A DNA stretch of 36,529 nt from NCBI GenBank assembly GCA_900319375.1, contig ONOI01000015.1, forward strand, positions 1 to 36,529, in the 5' to 3' direction. Shown here one piece after another: positions 9,152-15,901 of this stretch. A program made the position numbers and the translations under genes. The notes beneath the pieces were generated by a model that had not been told where the DNA came from, made no database searches, and saw only the letters and a program-made list of their open reading frames with translations. Numbering within the stretch: position 1 is the first letter of the stretch; each line of letters begins with the position of its first letter. The stretch is from an uncultured Bacteroidales bacterium. GTDB lineage: Bacteria > Bacteroidota > Bacteroidia > Bacteroidales > UBA932.

Positions 9152-9240
9152 CGTGGCTATCACCACCTGCGAAAGGGGTGATGGGAGCGAAAAGGGCCCA
9201 AAACGTGGCTATCACCCGAATTGCGGAGGGCGATAGCCAC
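9152..9240. repeat. CGTGGCTATCACC repeats, two direct copies and one inverted
   Basis: CGTGGCTATCACC occurs at 9152-9164 and 9204-9216. The second copy pairs with GGGCGATAGCCAC at 9228-9240 to give a 13-bp stem with one mismatch and a 10-nt loop. The first copy can form a smaller hairpin with GGTGAT (9177-9182). Confidence 0.65.
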
Positions 9241-9327
9241 ACCCTGCGAGCGAATAGATAGGGACCTTCCGCGGCCGAAATGGGCCACAGGCACTTGTAG
9301 GCGAGAATGGATGCTGAGAGGAGAGCG

Positions 9328-9484
9328 CTAGGCGGCGGGGGTGAAGAGGTCGATTGCGCCGAAGACGCCAAGGGAGAGGGCGAGCATGATGGCGCCGGCC
9401 AGGAGGACGCCGGCCATGACGGCTATGACGCTCTTCTTGAAGTCCATGTTGAGGAAACTCGCGGCGAGGGTGCCGGTCCAGGCG
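9328..9484 (-). pseudogene. Truncated duplicate of the 3' end of the small multidrug-export gene
   Basis: Positions 9350-9484 match 10831-10965 with about 4 differences in 135 bp. The fragment reads in frame as the last ~45 residues of the neighbouring membrane protein (TLAASFLNMDFKKSVIAVMA...GVFGAID) but ends LFTPAA-stop (TAG 9330-9328) instead of FLAK-stop. There is no start codon and the match stops abruptly at 9484, where the two-gene insert begins. It is the displaced or duplicated 3' end of the gene at 10815-11291. Confidence 0.85.
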
Positions 9485-9508
9485 GCCCCAGAGGCGACTA
9501 GATTCAAA

Positions 9509-10171
9509 TTAAATTCTCACGACGGAACTGTCGCTGCGACCGCCGGCGAGTTCCATCACGATCTGATCCAGTTGGTTGCCATTTTTGTAGACGGTCATCA
9601 CGATGTAACCGAAGGCATTCCACAGGTTCTCTTCGGTGAGAGCCTTGTACTCAATAACGGTGTTCATGGATGTGAACTCGCAGGAGTAACCTTTATCTTC
9701 GGTGCGTGTCCCATCAATCAAGACATCCCAGTTCTGGTGGCCTTCAGACGTGGGGTCTTTCTGAATTGCTTTTACGGTGAATTCGGTGGGATACGTTCCG
9801 CCTGTGAACTCGACGCCTCCGCTGTATGTGAGAGTCCAGGCATTCTCCCCCGCTACCTTTGATATAGACATTCCCTGAAGATCTCCTTCACGTTTGACTT
9901 TCCAAACGCTGCCATCCGCAGTAAGGGCGATATTGTTCGTATCGTAGAAAAGCATCTTGATACCACCATCAGAAGAGGCCCTCAGGGCGGACTCAAGATT
10001 TTTCAGAGATGCACTTATAATATCCTCCGCGAAATTGTTCATATACCCGACCAGAGGACTTTCCGTGGTGATTTCACTACCGAAAGCGTCCTGAGGATCA
10101 TCTTTTGAGCAGGACGACACTGAAACGGCAAAAATGGATAAGACTGCCAACGCTTTATATAATGCCTTCAT
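9509..10171 (-). CDS. Hypothetical lipoprotein
   Basis: A 220-aa secreted lipoprotein of no family I recognise. The N-terminus MKALYKALAVLSIFAVSVSSC is a signal peptide with lipobox VSSC (Cys21), followed by SKDDPQDAF, a Bacteroidetes-style acidic tail after the lipidated cysteine that may direct surface display. The remainder is polar and beta-rich with repeated short strands (WKVKREGDLQGMSISKVAG, WTLTYSGGVEFTGGTYP) and no cysteine cluster or catalytic motif. It follows the barrel gene by 11 nt in one transcript. The pair lies between two copies of a 135-bp repeat and appears to be inserted. Base composition seems slightly more AT-rich than its neighbours. Confidence 0.75.
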   Translation of the reverse strand: MKALYKALAVLSIFAVSVSSCSKDDPQDAFGSEITTESPLVGYMNNFAEDIISASLKNLESALRASSDGGIKMLFYDTNNIALTADGSVWKVKREGDLQGMSISKVAGENAWTLTYSGGVEFTGGTYPTEFTVKAIQKDPTSEGHQNWDVLIDGTRTEDKGYSCEFTSMNTVIEYKALTEENLWNAFGYIVMTVYKNGNQLDQIVMELAGGRSDSSVVRI

Positions 10172-10182
10172 GATTGGATTGT

Positions 10183-10770
10183 CTAAAAATCATACTCTAA
10201 ACCAAAACGGGCAATCGAAGTCGAGCCAACTCCGACTTCGACAAAGCCCCTGAGACTATGTCCAAGGGCCATTCCCACGGGGACGAAATAGTCGAACAGC
10301 CATTTTGTCCCAGTAAGATCTCCAGTTATAAGACCCACTCCGGTTTCGGCTTTGACATAAAACACCACTCCGTTTTCCGGTTTTGTCAGATTATAACGGG
10401 CGACCGGAGACAGAGTAAACAGATAATGATAATGCTCGCTGGTAGTCTGAACGTACGCCGCTCCTGAAGTCCTTCTAAAGCATATGAAACCAGATCTGAG
10501 GTTTGCCCCCAATGAGAAACGCCCACCGATCATTCTTCCGTACTCGAACGAAAGAGCAAAATTGTCTCTCGCAAACACTGCCGGTTCATACAAATCACTA
10601 AGGTTCGATGATGTGTATGAATAGCCCGACTCAATTTTTGAAAAGAATAATCCGTATGCCGACCCAATACTGCCGGATATTCGGTTTTGAGCTGCACAAA
10701 GCGACAAAGAGATCACTATGGCAACGATAATGGACAATAGTTTCTTCATATTATAGCGGAAGTTCTGCAT
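10183..10770 (-). CDS. Small outer-membrane beta-barrel protein (hypothetical)
   Basis: A 195-aa protein with a signal peptide (MKKLLSIIVAIVISLSLCAAQN) and a chain of amphipathic strands, ending in LEYDF, a C-terminal phenylalanine typical of outer-membrane barrels. Its likely fold is an 8-stranded barrel of the OmpA/OmpX type. The start at 10770 gives seven extra residues before MKKLL and lies 8 nt after a TATTTTTG box; Met8 at 10749 is the alternative and gives a more standard signal peptide. It is the first gene of a two-gene unit with the lipoprotein at 9509, and the two may form a surface complex. The function is unknown. Confidence 0.7.
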   Translation of the reverse strand: MQNFRYNMKKLLSIIVAIVISLSLCAAQNRISGSIGSAYGLFFSKIESGYSYTSSNLSDLYEPAVFARDNFALSFEYGRMIGGRFSLGANLRSGFICFRRTSGAAYVQTTSEHYHYLFTLSPVARYNLTKPENGVVFYVKAETGVGLITGDLTGTKWLFDYFVPVGMALGHSLRGFVEVGVGSTSIARFGLEYDF

Positions 10771-10778
10771 TATAGATG

Positions 10779-10786
10779 CAAAAATA
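10779..10786 (-). promoter_or_regulatory. -7 box of the barrel/lipoprotein unit
   Basis: TATTTTTG on the minus strand fits TAnnTTTG and ends 8 nt before ATG 10770 (29 nt before ATG 10749). It lies inside the inserted segment, so the cargo brings its own promoter. Confidence 0.55.
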
Positions 10787-10814
10787 GCATTAAACGCTGC
10801 CTGTAAAGGAAAAG

Positions 10815-11291
10815 TTACTTCGCGAGAAAATCGATTGCGCCGAAGACGCCCAGGGAGAGGGCGAGCATAATGGCGCCGGCGAGAAGGACGCCGGCCATGA
10901 CGGCTATGACGCTCTTCTTGAAGTCCATGTTGAGGAAACTCGCGGCGAGGGTGCCGGTCCAGGCGCCGGTTCCGGGAAGAGGAATTCCGACGAAGAGAAG
11001 AAGGGCGATGTAGAGCCCTGCGTTTCCTTTTTTCTGAAGTTTGTCGCTACCCTTTACACCCTTGCTGATACACCAGCGGCAGAAACCGCCGATGACTTTC
11101 TTGTCCTGACCCCACTCGAGGACCTTGCGGGCGAAGAAGAAAATGAAGGGGACGGGAAGCATGTTGCCGATCACGGAGATTATGATTGAAGGGACTATAG
11201 GAAGACCCACTCCTACGGCATAGGGGATGGCACCTCTGAGTTCAATCAGCGGGACCATCGAAATAAGGAAAACTATAAGATATTTCTTCAT
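10815..11291 (-). CDS. Small multidrug export family membrane protein (COG2426 type)
   Basis: A 158-aa polytopic membrane protein of the Sm_multidrug_ex family (PF06695 type), of unproven transport role. The conserved start MKKYLIVFLISMVPLIELRG (the ELRGAIP signature) is followed by helices with VGNMLPVPFIFFFARKV-like sequence and GIPLPGTGAWTGTLAAS. The start at 11291 is chosen because a TATATTTG promoter box ends 12 nt upstream and no ATG lies earlier in frame. The last 45 codons are duplicated at 9328-9484. The gene diverges from ssb. Confidence 0.85.
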   Translation of the reverse strand: MKKYLIVFLISMVPLIELRGAIPYAVGVGLPIVPSIIISVIGNMLPVPFIFFFARKVLEWGQDKKVIGGFCRWCISKGVKGSDKLQKKGNAGLYIALLLFVGIPLPGTGAWTGTLAASFLNMDFKKSVIAVMAGVLLAGAIMLALSLGVFGAIDFLAK

Positions 11292-11303
11292 ACTGAACTG
11301 GCG

Positions 11304-11311
11304 CAAATATA
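11304..11311 (-). promoter_or_regulatory. -7 box of the small export gene
   Basis: TATATTTG (minus) ends 12 nt before the ATG at 11291, fixing that start and predicting a short leader. Confidence 0.6.
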
Positions 11312-11378
11312 GGAAAAATTACTAACTTGCACGATGCTTCGGCACGTTGCCGGGGCGTTAATACTAACAACAACTATT

Positions 11379-11891
11379 ATGTCACTGAACAAAGTAATGC
11401 TGATCGGTAACGTTGGAAGAGACCCGGAAGTACGTTACCTCGATGGGAACGCACAGAGCGGCACTAAAGTCGCCACATTCACACTCGCAACCAGCGAGCG
11501 CTACAAAGACCGCAATGGAGAACTTCGCGAAAACACTGAATGGCACAACATCGTCTGCTGGCGAGCCAACGCAGACGTTGCAGAAAGGTTCGTACACAAA
11601 GGAACCCAGTTATATATCGAAGGAAGACTCCGTACCCGCAGCTACACAGACCCTCAGGGAGTAAAGAAGTACACAACCGAGATTCAGGTGGATGTGCTCC
11701 AGCTTCTTGGAAGGCGTGAAGAAGGCGAGGCCGCGGCCTCTCAGGGCGGCTACTCCGCTCCCGCCCAGCAGGCGTACTCAGCTCCGGCTCAGCCCGCCCA
11801 GCCGGCGTACTCAGCCCCCGCAGCCGCCCCTGCCGCCGCGGCTCCTGTCGCCCCGGTAGACGAAGCCCCTGCCGACGACCTTCCGTTCTAG
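11379..11891 (+). CDS. ssb: Single-stranded DNA-binding protein
   Basis: SSB (170 aa) coats single-stranded DNA during replication and repair. The OB fold begins MSLNKVMLIGNVGRDPEVRY and includes TFTLATSERYKDRNGE, TEWHNIVCW and the GTQLYIEGRLRTRSY strand, covering roughly residues 1-110. An Ala/Pro/Gln-rich disordered linker (repeats of SAPAQ) leads to the acidic tip DEAPADDLPF, which recruits repair and replication partners. The start at 11379 is chosen over the longer frame from 11334 because it matches the family N-terminus. A weak TAACTTG box near 11323 may be its promoter. An IS3-family element follows 72 nt later. Confidence 0.97.
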   Translation: MSLNKVMLIGNVGRDPEVRYLDGNAQSGTKVATFTLATSERYKDRNGELRENTEWHNIVCWRANADVAERFVHKGTQLYIEGRLRTRSYTDPQGVKKYTTEIQVDVLQLLGRREEGEAAASQGGYSAPAQQAYSAPAQPAQPAYSAPAAAPAAAAPVAPVDEAPADDLPF

Positions 11892-11900
11892 TAATCAAAG

Positions 11901-11963
11901 GCGTGTTTCGCAACGCCCTGACTATTAGGTAGTTATCGAAAACGATGTATCTCAAAATGATGT
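11901..11963 (+). repeat. Left arm of the palindrome split by the IS element
   Basis: GCGTGTTTCGCAAC (11901-11914) and AAAACGATGTATCT (11939-11952) recur in inverted order at 13291-13304 and 13253-13266, with a diverged middle of 24 bp. The arm ends in ATGT (11960-11963), which is repeated at 13243-13246 and is the likely target duplication of the IS. Confidence 0.75.
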
Positions 11964-11994
11964 GACCCCCAAAAGTTGGACGGTTTAACATTAT

Positions 11995-12783
11995 TTAAGA
12001 AGCCTTCGATTGGAACAGAGCTCGGTATTGAACCGGGCTCTTTCCTTTTAGCCTCAATTTGATTCTATCGTTATTGTAGTACCGGATGTATTTCCGGAGA
12101 GCCGTTTTGAACTGGTCGATAGAGTCCCACTCCTGCAAATATAGCAATTCATTTTTCATCAAGCCAAAGAAGTTCTCCATCATTGCATTGTCCAGACAGT
12201 TACCCTTACGCGACATACTTTGCGTTATATGCCTGTCTTCCAGTGCTTTTTGATATCTTTGGTGTTGATAATGCCAGCCTTGGTCCGAGTGGAAGATTAG
12301 GTTTCCCTGTATGTCTCTTTGCTTAAAGGCCCTATCAAGCATTGTCATCACCATCTTTAAGTCTGGTCTGTCTGAGATTACGTAGGAGATAATTTCTCCG
12401 TTGAACATGTCAAGGACAGGTGAAAGGTACATCTTCTTGTCTTTGATCTTAACCTGGGTCACATCTGTTGTCCATTTCTGGTCAGGCGCATAGGCATGGA
12501 AGTCTCTGTTGATTACATTCGGTGCAATCTTGCCCAGTTCCCCTTTATACGAACGGTAGTGCTGCTTCTTTCGCTTGGCCTTAAGGCCCATTTGTCTCAT
12601 CAGTTTCTGGACCGTCTTGTGGTTGATATCAACATCATCGGTATGTAGCTGAACTGTAATACGACGATATCCGTATCGGCCATGATGTTTATGATATATC
12701 TTGCATATACGCTCCCTGATGGCATCATAGCCATCAGGCTGACCGAGACGTTTAGTGTGATAATAGAACGTTGAACGAGCCAT
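11995..12783 (-). CDS. IS3-family transposase OrfB (DDE integrase domain)
   Basis: The catalytic half of the IS3-type transposase. From Met at 12783 it has 262 aa, starting MARSTFYYHTKRLGQ, with an HTH_21-like region (YKIYHKHHGRYGYRRI context) and a retroviral-integrase-type core. The DDE triad is visible: Asp in WTTDVTQVKI, Asp in FHSDQGWHYQ, and Glu in DNAMMENFFGLMKNEL. The frame is open upstream of this Met (AIEELRPEHNLDLLLELKK), as expected if the active product is an OrfAB fusion made by a -1 shift at 12894-12900. The C-terminus GKSPVQYR is family-typical. Confidence 0.93.
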   Translation of the reverse strand: MARSTFYYHTKRLGQPDGYDAIRERICKIYHKHHGRYGYRRITVQLHTDDVDINHKTVQKLMRQMGLKAKRKKQHYRSYKGELGKIAPNVINRDFHAYAPDQKWTTDVTQVKIKDKKMYLSPVLDMFNGEIISYVISDRPDLKMVMTMLDRAFKQRDIQGNLIFHSDQGWHYQHQRYQKALEDRHITQSMSRKGNCLDNAMMENFFGLMKNELLYLQEWDSIDQFKTALRKYIRYYNNDRIKLRLKGKSPVQYRALFQSKAS

Positions 12784-12824
12784 CTTCTTGAGCTCCAGGA
12801 GGAGATCAAGATTGTGTTCTGGCC

Positions 12825-13202
12825 TTAGTTCTTCGATGGCTTCCGCCCAATCTCGCGCAGACGGGCTTCTCTTTCTTCGACTAAGGCCCTCACTTTTTTT
12901 AACAGAACATTCTCGGCCCTGAGACGCTCATTCTCATATCTGAGCAGCTCCAGTTCCGTCATCTCTTCTGGTTTCTTTTTCTTAGGCCTTCCCATATCGC
13001 GCAGCAGGCCAGTCCTTCTTTGATGGAAATAGAGTTCTGAATATCCTTCTGACCGGGCTATCCTTATCCACGACTGGATTGCGCTTAAACTCACACCATA
13101 CTTCTCACTGGCCATTTGCAAAGATAATCGTTTGCGCTCAACTTCGCGTACGACCTGGGCACGAAGTGGCCCATCAATCTCTATTCCGTTCTTGTTTTTC
13201 AT
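12825..13202 (-). CDS. IS3-family transposase OrfA (HTH protein)
   Basis: A 125-aa DNA-binding half of the transposase. The N-terminal helix-turn-helix reads GPLRAQVVREVERKRLSLQ then ASEKYGVSLSAIQSWIRI, followed by a leucine-zipper-like coiled coil (LELLRYENERLRAENVLLKK) used for oligomerisation. The frame ends with TAA at 12827-12825, 42 nt before the first Met of orfB. The A7 run within LLKKV is the predicted frameshift site. A hairpin at 13208-13241 precedes the start and may shield it from outside transcription. Confidence 0.92.
   Translation of the reverse strand: MKNKNGIEIDGPLRAQVVREVERKRLSLQMASEKYGVSLSAIQSWIRIARSEGYSELYFHQRRTGLLRDMGRPKKKKPEEMTELELLRYENERLRAENVLLKKVRALVEEREARLREIGRKPSKN
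12894..12900 (-). promoter_or_regulatory. Programmed -1 frameshift site (A7) between orfA and orfB
   Basis: On the minus strand TTA AAA AAA GTG sits in the orfA frame; slipping back one base gives an open frame through SEGLSRRKR... and WAEAIEELRP into orfB. A run of A's is the classic IS3 slippery site. Confidence 0.75.
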
Positions 13203-13207
13203 AACAA

Positions 13208-13241
13208 AACCCCAAAAGTTTTTTGTCTAACTTTTGGGGTT
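13208..13241 (-). terminator. Perfect hairpin at the IS right end, upstream of orfA
   Basis: Thirteen-bp perfect arms AACCCCAAAAGTT (13208-13220) and AACTTTTGGGGTT (13229-13241) with an 8-nt loop. One arm is the terminal inverted repeat itself. In the orfA direction the stem is followed by TTGTT. It resembles the terminators found at IS ends that block read-through into the transposase. Confidence 0.6.
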
Positions 13242-13242
13242 C

Positions 13243-13304
13243 ATGTCAAAAAAGATACATCGTTTTTCGTAAATCGCTATCAATGAGAGAGTTGCGAAAC
13301 ACGC
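13243..13304 (-). repeat. Right arm of the palindrome split by the IS element
   Basis: Inverse of the left arm at 11901-11963: AGATACATCGTTTT (13253-13266) and GTTGCGAAACACGC (13291-13304), with ATGT at 13243-13246. The outer 14 bp and inner 14 bp are identical to the left arm; the middle differs. Confidence 0.75.
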
Positions 13305-13306
13305 AC

Positions 13307-13816
13307 TCATTTCACCGTATCCAGAACTCCTGATATTTGGGCGAAGACGTCGGCCGCGGAATGGCCTTCGGAGCTGACAAACAGATTGTAGATATTCTTT
13401 GGGCCAGAGGCGCGACCGACCTTGAAGAGAGCCTTCGACCTGGCCGCACAATACTCTGCGGTAAACGCCCCCTCGGGAGCAAGATTAAGGAACAACTCTT
13501 CTCCCAGTTCCACTATCGGGGTGCGTTTGTTGTGGCGCGGACGGCCAATAAGAGTCAGATTGCGCGGACCCATAATGTGCGCGCCTTTGATTTCAGGGTG
13601 TTTCCTGTCTGCTGTCAGCGCAAATATCTCGACCCTGATCTTTTTTTCCGCAAAGTACGCCGCCATCTCACCGACCAACTTCTCAGAACCAGATTCGTCT
13701 GCATCGATGAACACTACCGCCACATGGACCTTCGAAAGCGAGGTGAAACCAGTCGGTGCTTTCGAGGTACGAAGGCCCAGGGCGAGTGCCCTGGCTATTC
13801 TCAATATCAGTGACAT
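13307..13816 (-). CDS. Conserved hypothetical protein of Bacteroidetes (DUF6913-like)
   Basis: A 169-aa cytoplasmic protein without signal peptide or membrane segment. Its core has a Rossmann-like strand VHVAVVFIDADESGSE and a conserved-looking block NLTLIGRPRHNKRTPIVELG. Length and layout resemble the DUF6913 family found after kinase or nucleotide genes in Bacteroidetes; that assignment is from memory and weak. It starts in the stop codon of the preceding kinase gene (TAATG, one base overlap), so translation is coupled. No catalytic motif is recognised. Confidence 0.7.
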   Translation of the reverse strand: MSLILRIARALALGLRTSKAPTGFTSLSKVHVAVVFIDADESGSEKLVGEMAAYFAEKKIRVEIFALTADRKHPEIKGAHIMGPRNLTLIGRPRHNKRTPIVELGEELFLNLAPEGAFTAEYCAARSKALFKVGRASGPKNIYNLFVSSEGHSAADVFAQISGVLDTVK

Positions 13817-14814
13817 TACTTGCTATTGGCGGCGATAAGTTCGCGGATTTCTTTCTTTGCGTCTCTCCAACGCGGGATATCGATCTTAGTTCCTACTACC
13901 TCAACTACTTTAGCTGCGATGATGGAGCCTATCTCGCCGCAAACGCGAAGGGGCATTCCGAGCGAATGGGCATACAGGAAGCCGGCGGCATAGGTATCTC
14001 CGGCGCCGGTTGCGTCCACGGGATCGGCCGGCCATGGGGCTATGAAATGCTGCTCATCGCCCGACTTGACGTACGAGCCGTCCTTTCCGACCTTGACCAC
14101 GGCGATCCGGCAGTGCTTCGAAATCTCGTCCAGCGAGGCCTGAGCGTCCGGGAGTTTAGTGAACGCGCGAGCTTCGGTCTCGTTAGCGAAAACGATGTCT
14201 ACGTAGCGGTCGACTATGTCGTGAAGGAAAGTTTCGTTGCTCTCGACGACGTTGTACGAGGCCATATCGAGCGAGATGATACACCCGGCGGCATGGGCCA
14301 GCTCCACCGCCCTGCGGATAAGGGCCTGATTCTGGACGAGGTAGCCTTCGATATGGAAATAATCATAGCCCTCGAAATACTCGGGCTTAAGGTCTTCCGG
14401 CCCAAGGTCGAGCGCGGCGCCGAGGTAGACGGCAAAGGTACGCTCGGCGTTTCCGCCGCTGACAAAGACCATCGAGCGGCCGCTGGATTTCTCGCTCTTC
14501 AGGAGCATGGTCTTGACGCCATACTGCTCCTGGTCGCTCTTGAAAAGGAGGCCGAGCTCGTCCTCGCCGATCTTCCCGATGAAGGAGGAGGGCATTCCGA
14601 AGATTGCCGTACAGGTGATGGTGTTCGCCGCGCTGCCTCCGGCGACGTACTTGACGCCAAGGGGCTTGAGGGCCTGCCAGATCCGGTCGCCCGTCTCCAT
14701 ATCGACGTGTTGCATACTGCCTTTAGGCAGATGATACTGCTTCAGAAGGGAGTCATCAGGGAGGACTGCAAGAATATCAGTCAGGGCGTTTCCTATACCG
14801 AGGATAGATTTCAT
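13816..14814 (-). CDS. PfkB-family kinase, probably adenosine kinase
   Basis: A 332-aa ribokinase-type kinase. The start MKSILGIGNALTDILAVLP and GGSAANT near residue 59 form the sugar or nucleoside pocket. The C-terminal signature PVDATGAGDTYAAGFLYA holds the anion hole and catalytic Asp. The ERTFAVYLGAALDLGPEDL block fits adenosine kinases of this superfamily, though other nucleoside or sugar substrates are possible. The start at 14814 is chosen because a TATATTTG box ends at 14834, making Met at 14832 too close to be transcribed. The gene diverges from the flippase-like gene and is coupled to the gene at 13307. Confidence 0.85.
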   Translation of the reverse strand: MKSILGIGNALTDILAVLPDDSLLKQYHLPKGSMQHVDMETGDRIWQALKPLGVKYVAGGSAANTITCTAIFGMPSSFIGKIGEDELGLLFKSDQEQYGVKTMLLKSEKSSGRSMVFVSGGNAERTFAVYLGAALDLGPEDLKPEYFEGYDYFHIEGYLVQNQALIRRAVELAHAAGCIISLDMASYNVVESNETFLHDIVDRYVDIVFANETEARAFTKLPDAQASLDEISKHCRIAVVKVGKDGSYVKSGDEQHFIAPWPADPVDATGAGDTYAAGFLYAHSLGMPLRVCGEIGSIIAAKVVEVVGTKIDIPRWRDAKKEIRELIAANSK

Positions 14815-14833
14815 ACGCGTTTCGTGTAACATA

Positions 14834-14861
14834 CAAATATAACAAATAATGAGTATCTTTG
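14834..14861. promoter_or_regulatory. Divergent promoter boxes of the kinase and flippase genes
   Basis: Minus strand: TATATTTG (14841-14834), 19 nt before the kinase ATG. Plus strand: TATCTTTG (14854-14861), 8 nt before the flippase ATG. The two boxes are 12 bp apart, so polymerases would compete. No -33 TTTG is clear for either. Confidence 0.6.
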
Positions 14862-14869
14862 CCCCCGCT

Positions 14870-15886
14870 ATGGCAAAAAAAGCACTTAAAATACTTGAGT
14901 ACATCATCCTCTTCGGACTTGGTGTCGTATTGGTCTGGTTCGCCCTCAGGGGAATTGACTGGAAGGTGTTCGTAGATAATCTCCACACAGTCCGCTGGGG
15001 ATACGTCGCCCTTTCGGCTCTTGCGTGTCTGGGCGCCCTGATCCTTCGCGCCGAGAGGTGGAAGGACATGCTTCGCCCGCTCGACCCTACAGCGACCTTC
15101 ACCAAGGCATGGGATGCCAACAACCTGGGTAACCTCAGCTACCTCGTAGTAGCGGGCAGCGGAGATTTTGTCAGGACCGCAGGAGTTACCAACAAAGACT
15201 TCACCTACGACAAAGCCTTCGGAACAGTACTGATGGAGAGGGCCTGGGACTCGTTTATGGTGATAGTAGTTACCGTACTTGCCATAGTCTTCAAGCAGGA
15301 CGCCATCGTCAATTTCCTCAAGGAATCTGTCCTGAAGCCGGCGGCCGGAAGGCTTTCGCTCAAGATCTGGATTATCCTCGGAGTGTTGATACTCGCCATA
15401 GTCGTATTCTGTGTCCTTATCTACAAACTTCGCGACAAGAGTAAGTTCTTCGGCAAGATAGCCGAGTGGCTCAAAGGTGTATTCGACGGCCTCAAGGCCT
15501 TCCTGGTGATGGACCGCAAAGGCCGCTTCGCCATCTACACCCTGATGATCTGGTTCTTCTATGTCGCTATGTGTCAGTGCGTATTCTGGGCGATACCCGG
15601 GCTGGAGAACATGACCTTCGCAGACGCCCTCTTCCTGTCTGCCATCGGAAACTTCGCAACCATAGTCCCCGTCCCCGGCGGAATGGGCGCGTTCCACTAC
15701 CTGATTGCCCTCGCGATGAGCCAGATCTATGGCTTCGGCTGGGAGGTCGGTATTCTTTTCGCCACCCTTACCCACGAAAGCCGCACTATCCTCCTCGTTG
15801 TCCTCGGCGCCATCTCAGCCGGCGCGGTCGCAATCCGAAGGGGGAAACGCAAAGCAGCGGAAACAACAGAAAAGGGCACCGAATAA
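14870..15886 (+). CDS. Lysylphosphatidylglycerol synthase TM-domain / YbhN-type flippase-like protein
   Basis: A 338-aa polytopic protein of the UPF0104 (YbhN, MprF N-terminal) family, thought to move or modify membrane lipids. Family marks are LRGIDWKVFVDNLHTVRWGYVAL at residues 25-47, LRAERWKDMLRPL, the NLGNLSYLVVAGSGDFVRT segment and the late PVPGGMGAFHYL motif. About eight helices are visible. A basic tail (RRGKRKAAETTEKG) ends the protein. The start at 14870 rather than 14849 is fixed by the -7 box that the longer frame would overlap. Its stop lies within the loop of a terminator. Confidence 0.87.
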   Translation: MAKKALKILEYIILFGLGVVLVWFALRGIDWKVFVDNLHTVRWGYVALSALACLGALILRAERWKDMLRPLDPTATFTKAWDANNLGNLSYLVVAGSGDFVRTAGVTNKDFTYDKAFGTVLMERAWDSFMVIVVTVLAIVFKQDAIVNFLKESVLKPAAGRLSLKIWIILGVLILAIVVFCVLIYKLRDKSKFFGKIAEWLKGVFDGLKAFLVMDRKGRFAIYTLMIWFFYVAMCQCVFWAIPGLENMTFADALFLSAIGNFATIVPVPGGMGAFHYLIALAMSQIYGFGWEVGILFATLTHESRTILLVVLGAISAGAVAIRRGKRKAAETTEKGTE

Positions 15887-15900
15887 CGGCGCCCTTTTTT
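15874..15900 (+). terminator. Terminator overlapping the flippase stop codon
   Basis: GGGCACCG and CGGCGCCC around AATAA (one A-C mismatch) followed by six T's. The TAA stop (15884-15886) is in the loop. It ends just before the 3' side of the convergent tRNA-Arg. Confidence 0.75.
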
Positions 15901-15901
15901 G

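Larger units (their letters stand above)
8476..9327. other. Long non-coding stretch rich in inverted repeats
   Basis: No ORF here has a convincing start, signal peptide, domain or codon pattern. The stretch is instead packed with secondary-structure potential: arms at 8532-8630, 8799-8851, 8934-8953 (GGGGGAAG/CTTCCCCC), 8971-8992 (GGCCGC/GCGGCC), 9003-9031 (GC-rich hairpin), 9075-9117 and 9205-9240. A direct repeat, CGGGAGTGRAAGCGCGAA, occurs at 8497-8514 and 8735-8752. It looks like an accumulation of short intergenic repeat elements next to the duplicated gene fragment at 9328. Confidence 0.6.
11964..13242 (-). mobile_element. IS3-family insertion sequence, apparently intact
   Basis: About 1279 bp. 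Terminal inverted repeats are GACCCCCAAAAGTTGGAC at the left and, reversed, GAACCCCAAAAGTTAGAC at the right (16 of 18 match). A 4-bp direct repeat ATGT flanks it; the outermost T/A could instead belong to the IS, so the boundary is uncertain by one base. It encodes orfA and orfB with an A7 slippery run for -1 frameshifting and a complete DDE triad. Nothing is truncated, so it may be active. Confidence 0.92.

Noticed and set aside
8185-9371. ORFs of 60-146 codons on both strands in the non-coding stretch
   Set aside because: They read through the 51-bp repeat or GC-rich hairpins, have low-complexity Arg/Pro/Ser-rich sequences, and lack promoters, signal peptides or recognisable domains.
11334-11378. 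Longer N-terminus for SSB from 11334
   Set aside because: The extra 15 residues do not match the family and lie in the likely leader; the MSLNKV start is canonical.
11964-13242. Composite transposon carrying the neighbouring genes
   Set aside because: Only one IS copy is present, and its flanking ATGT duplication shows a simple single insertion.
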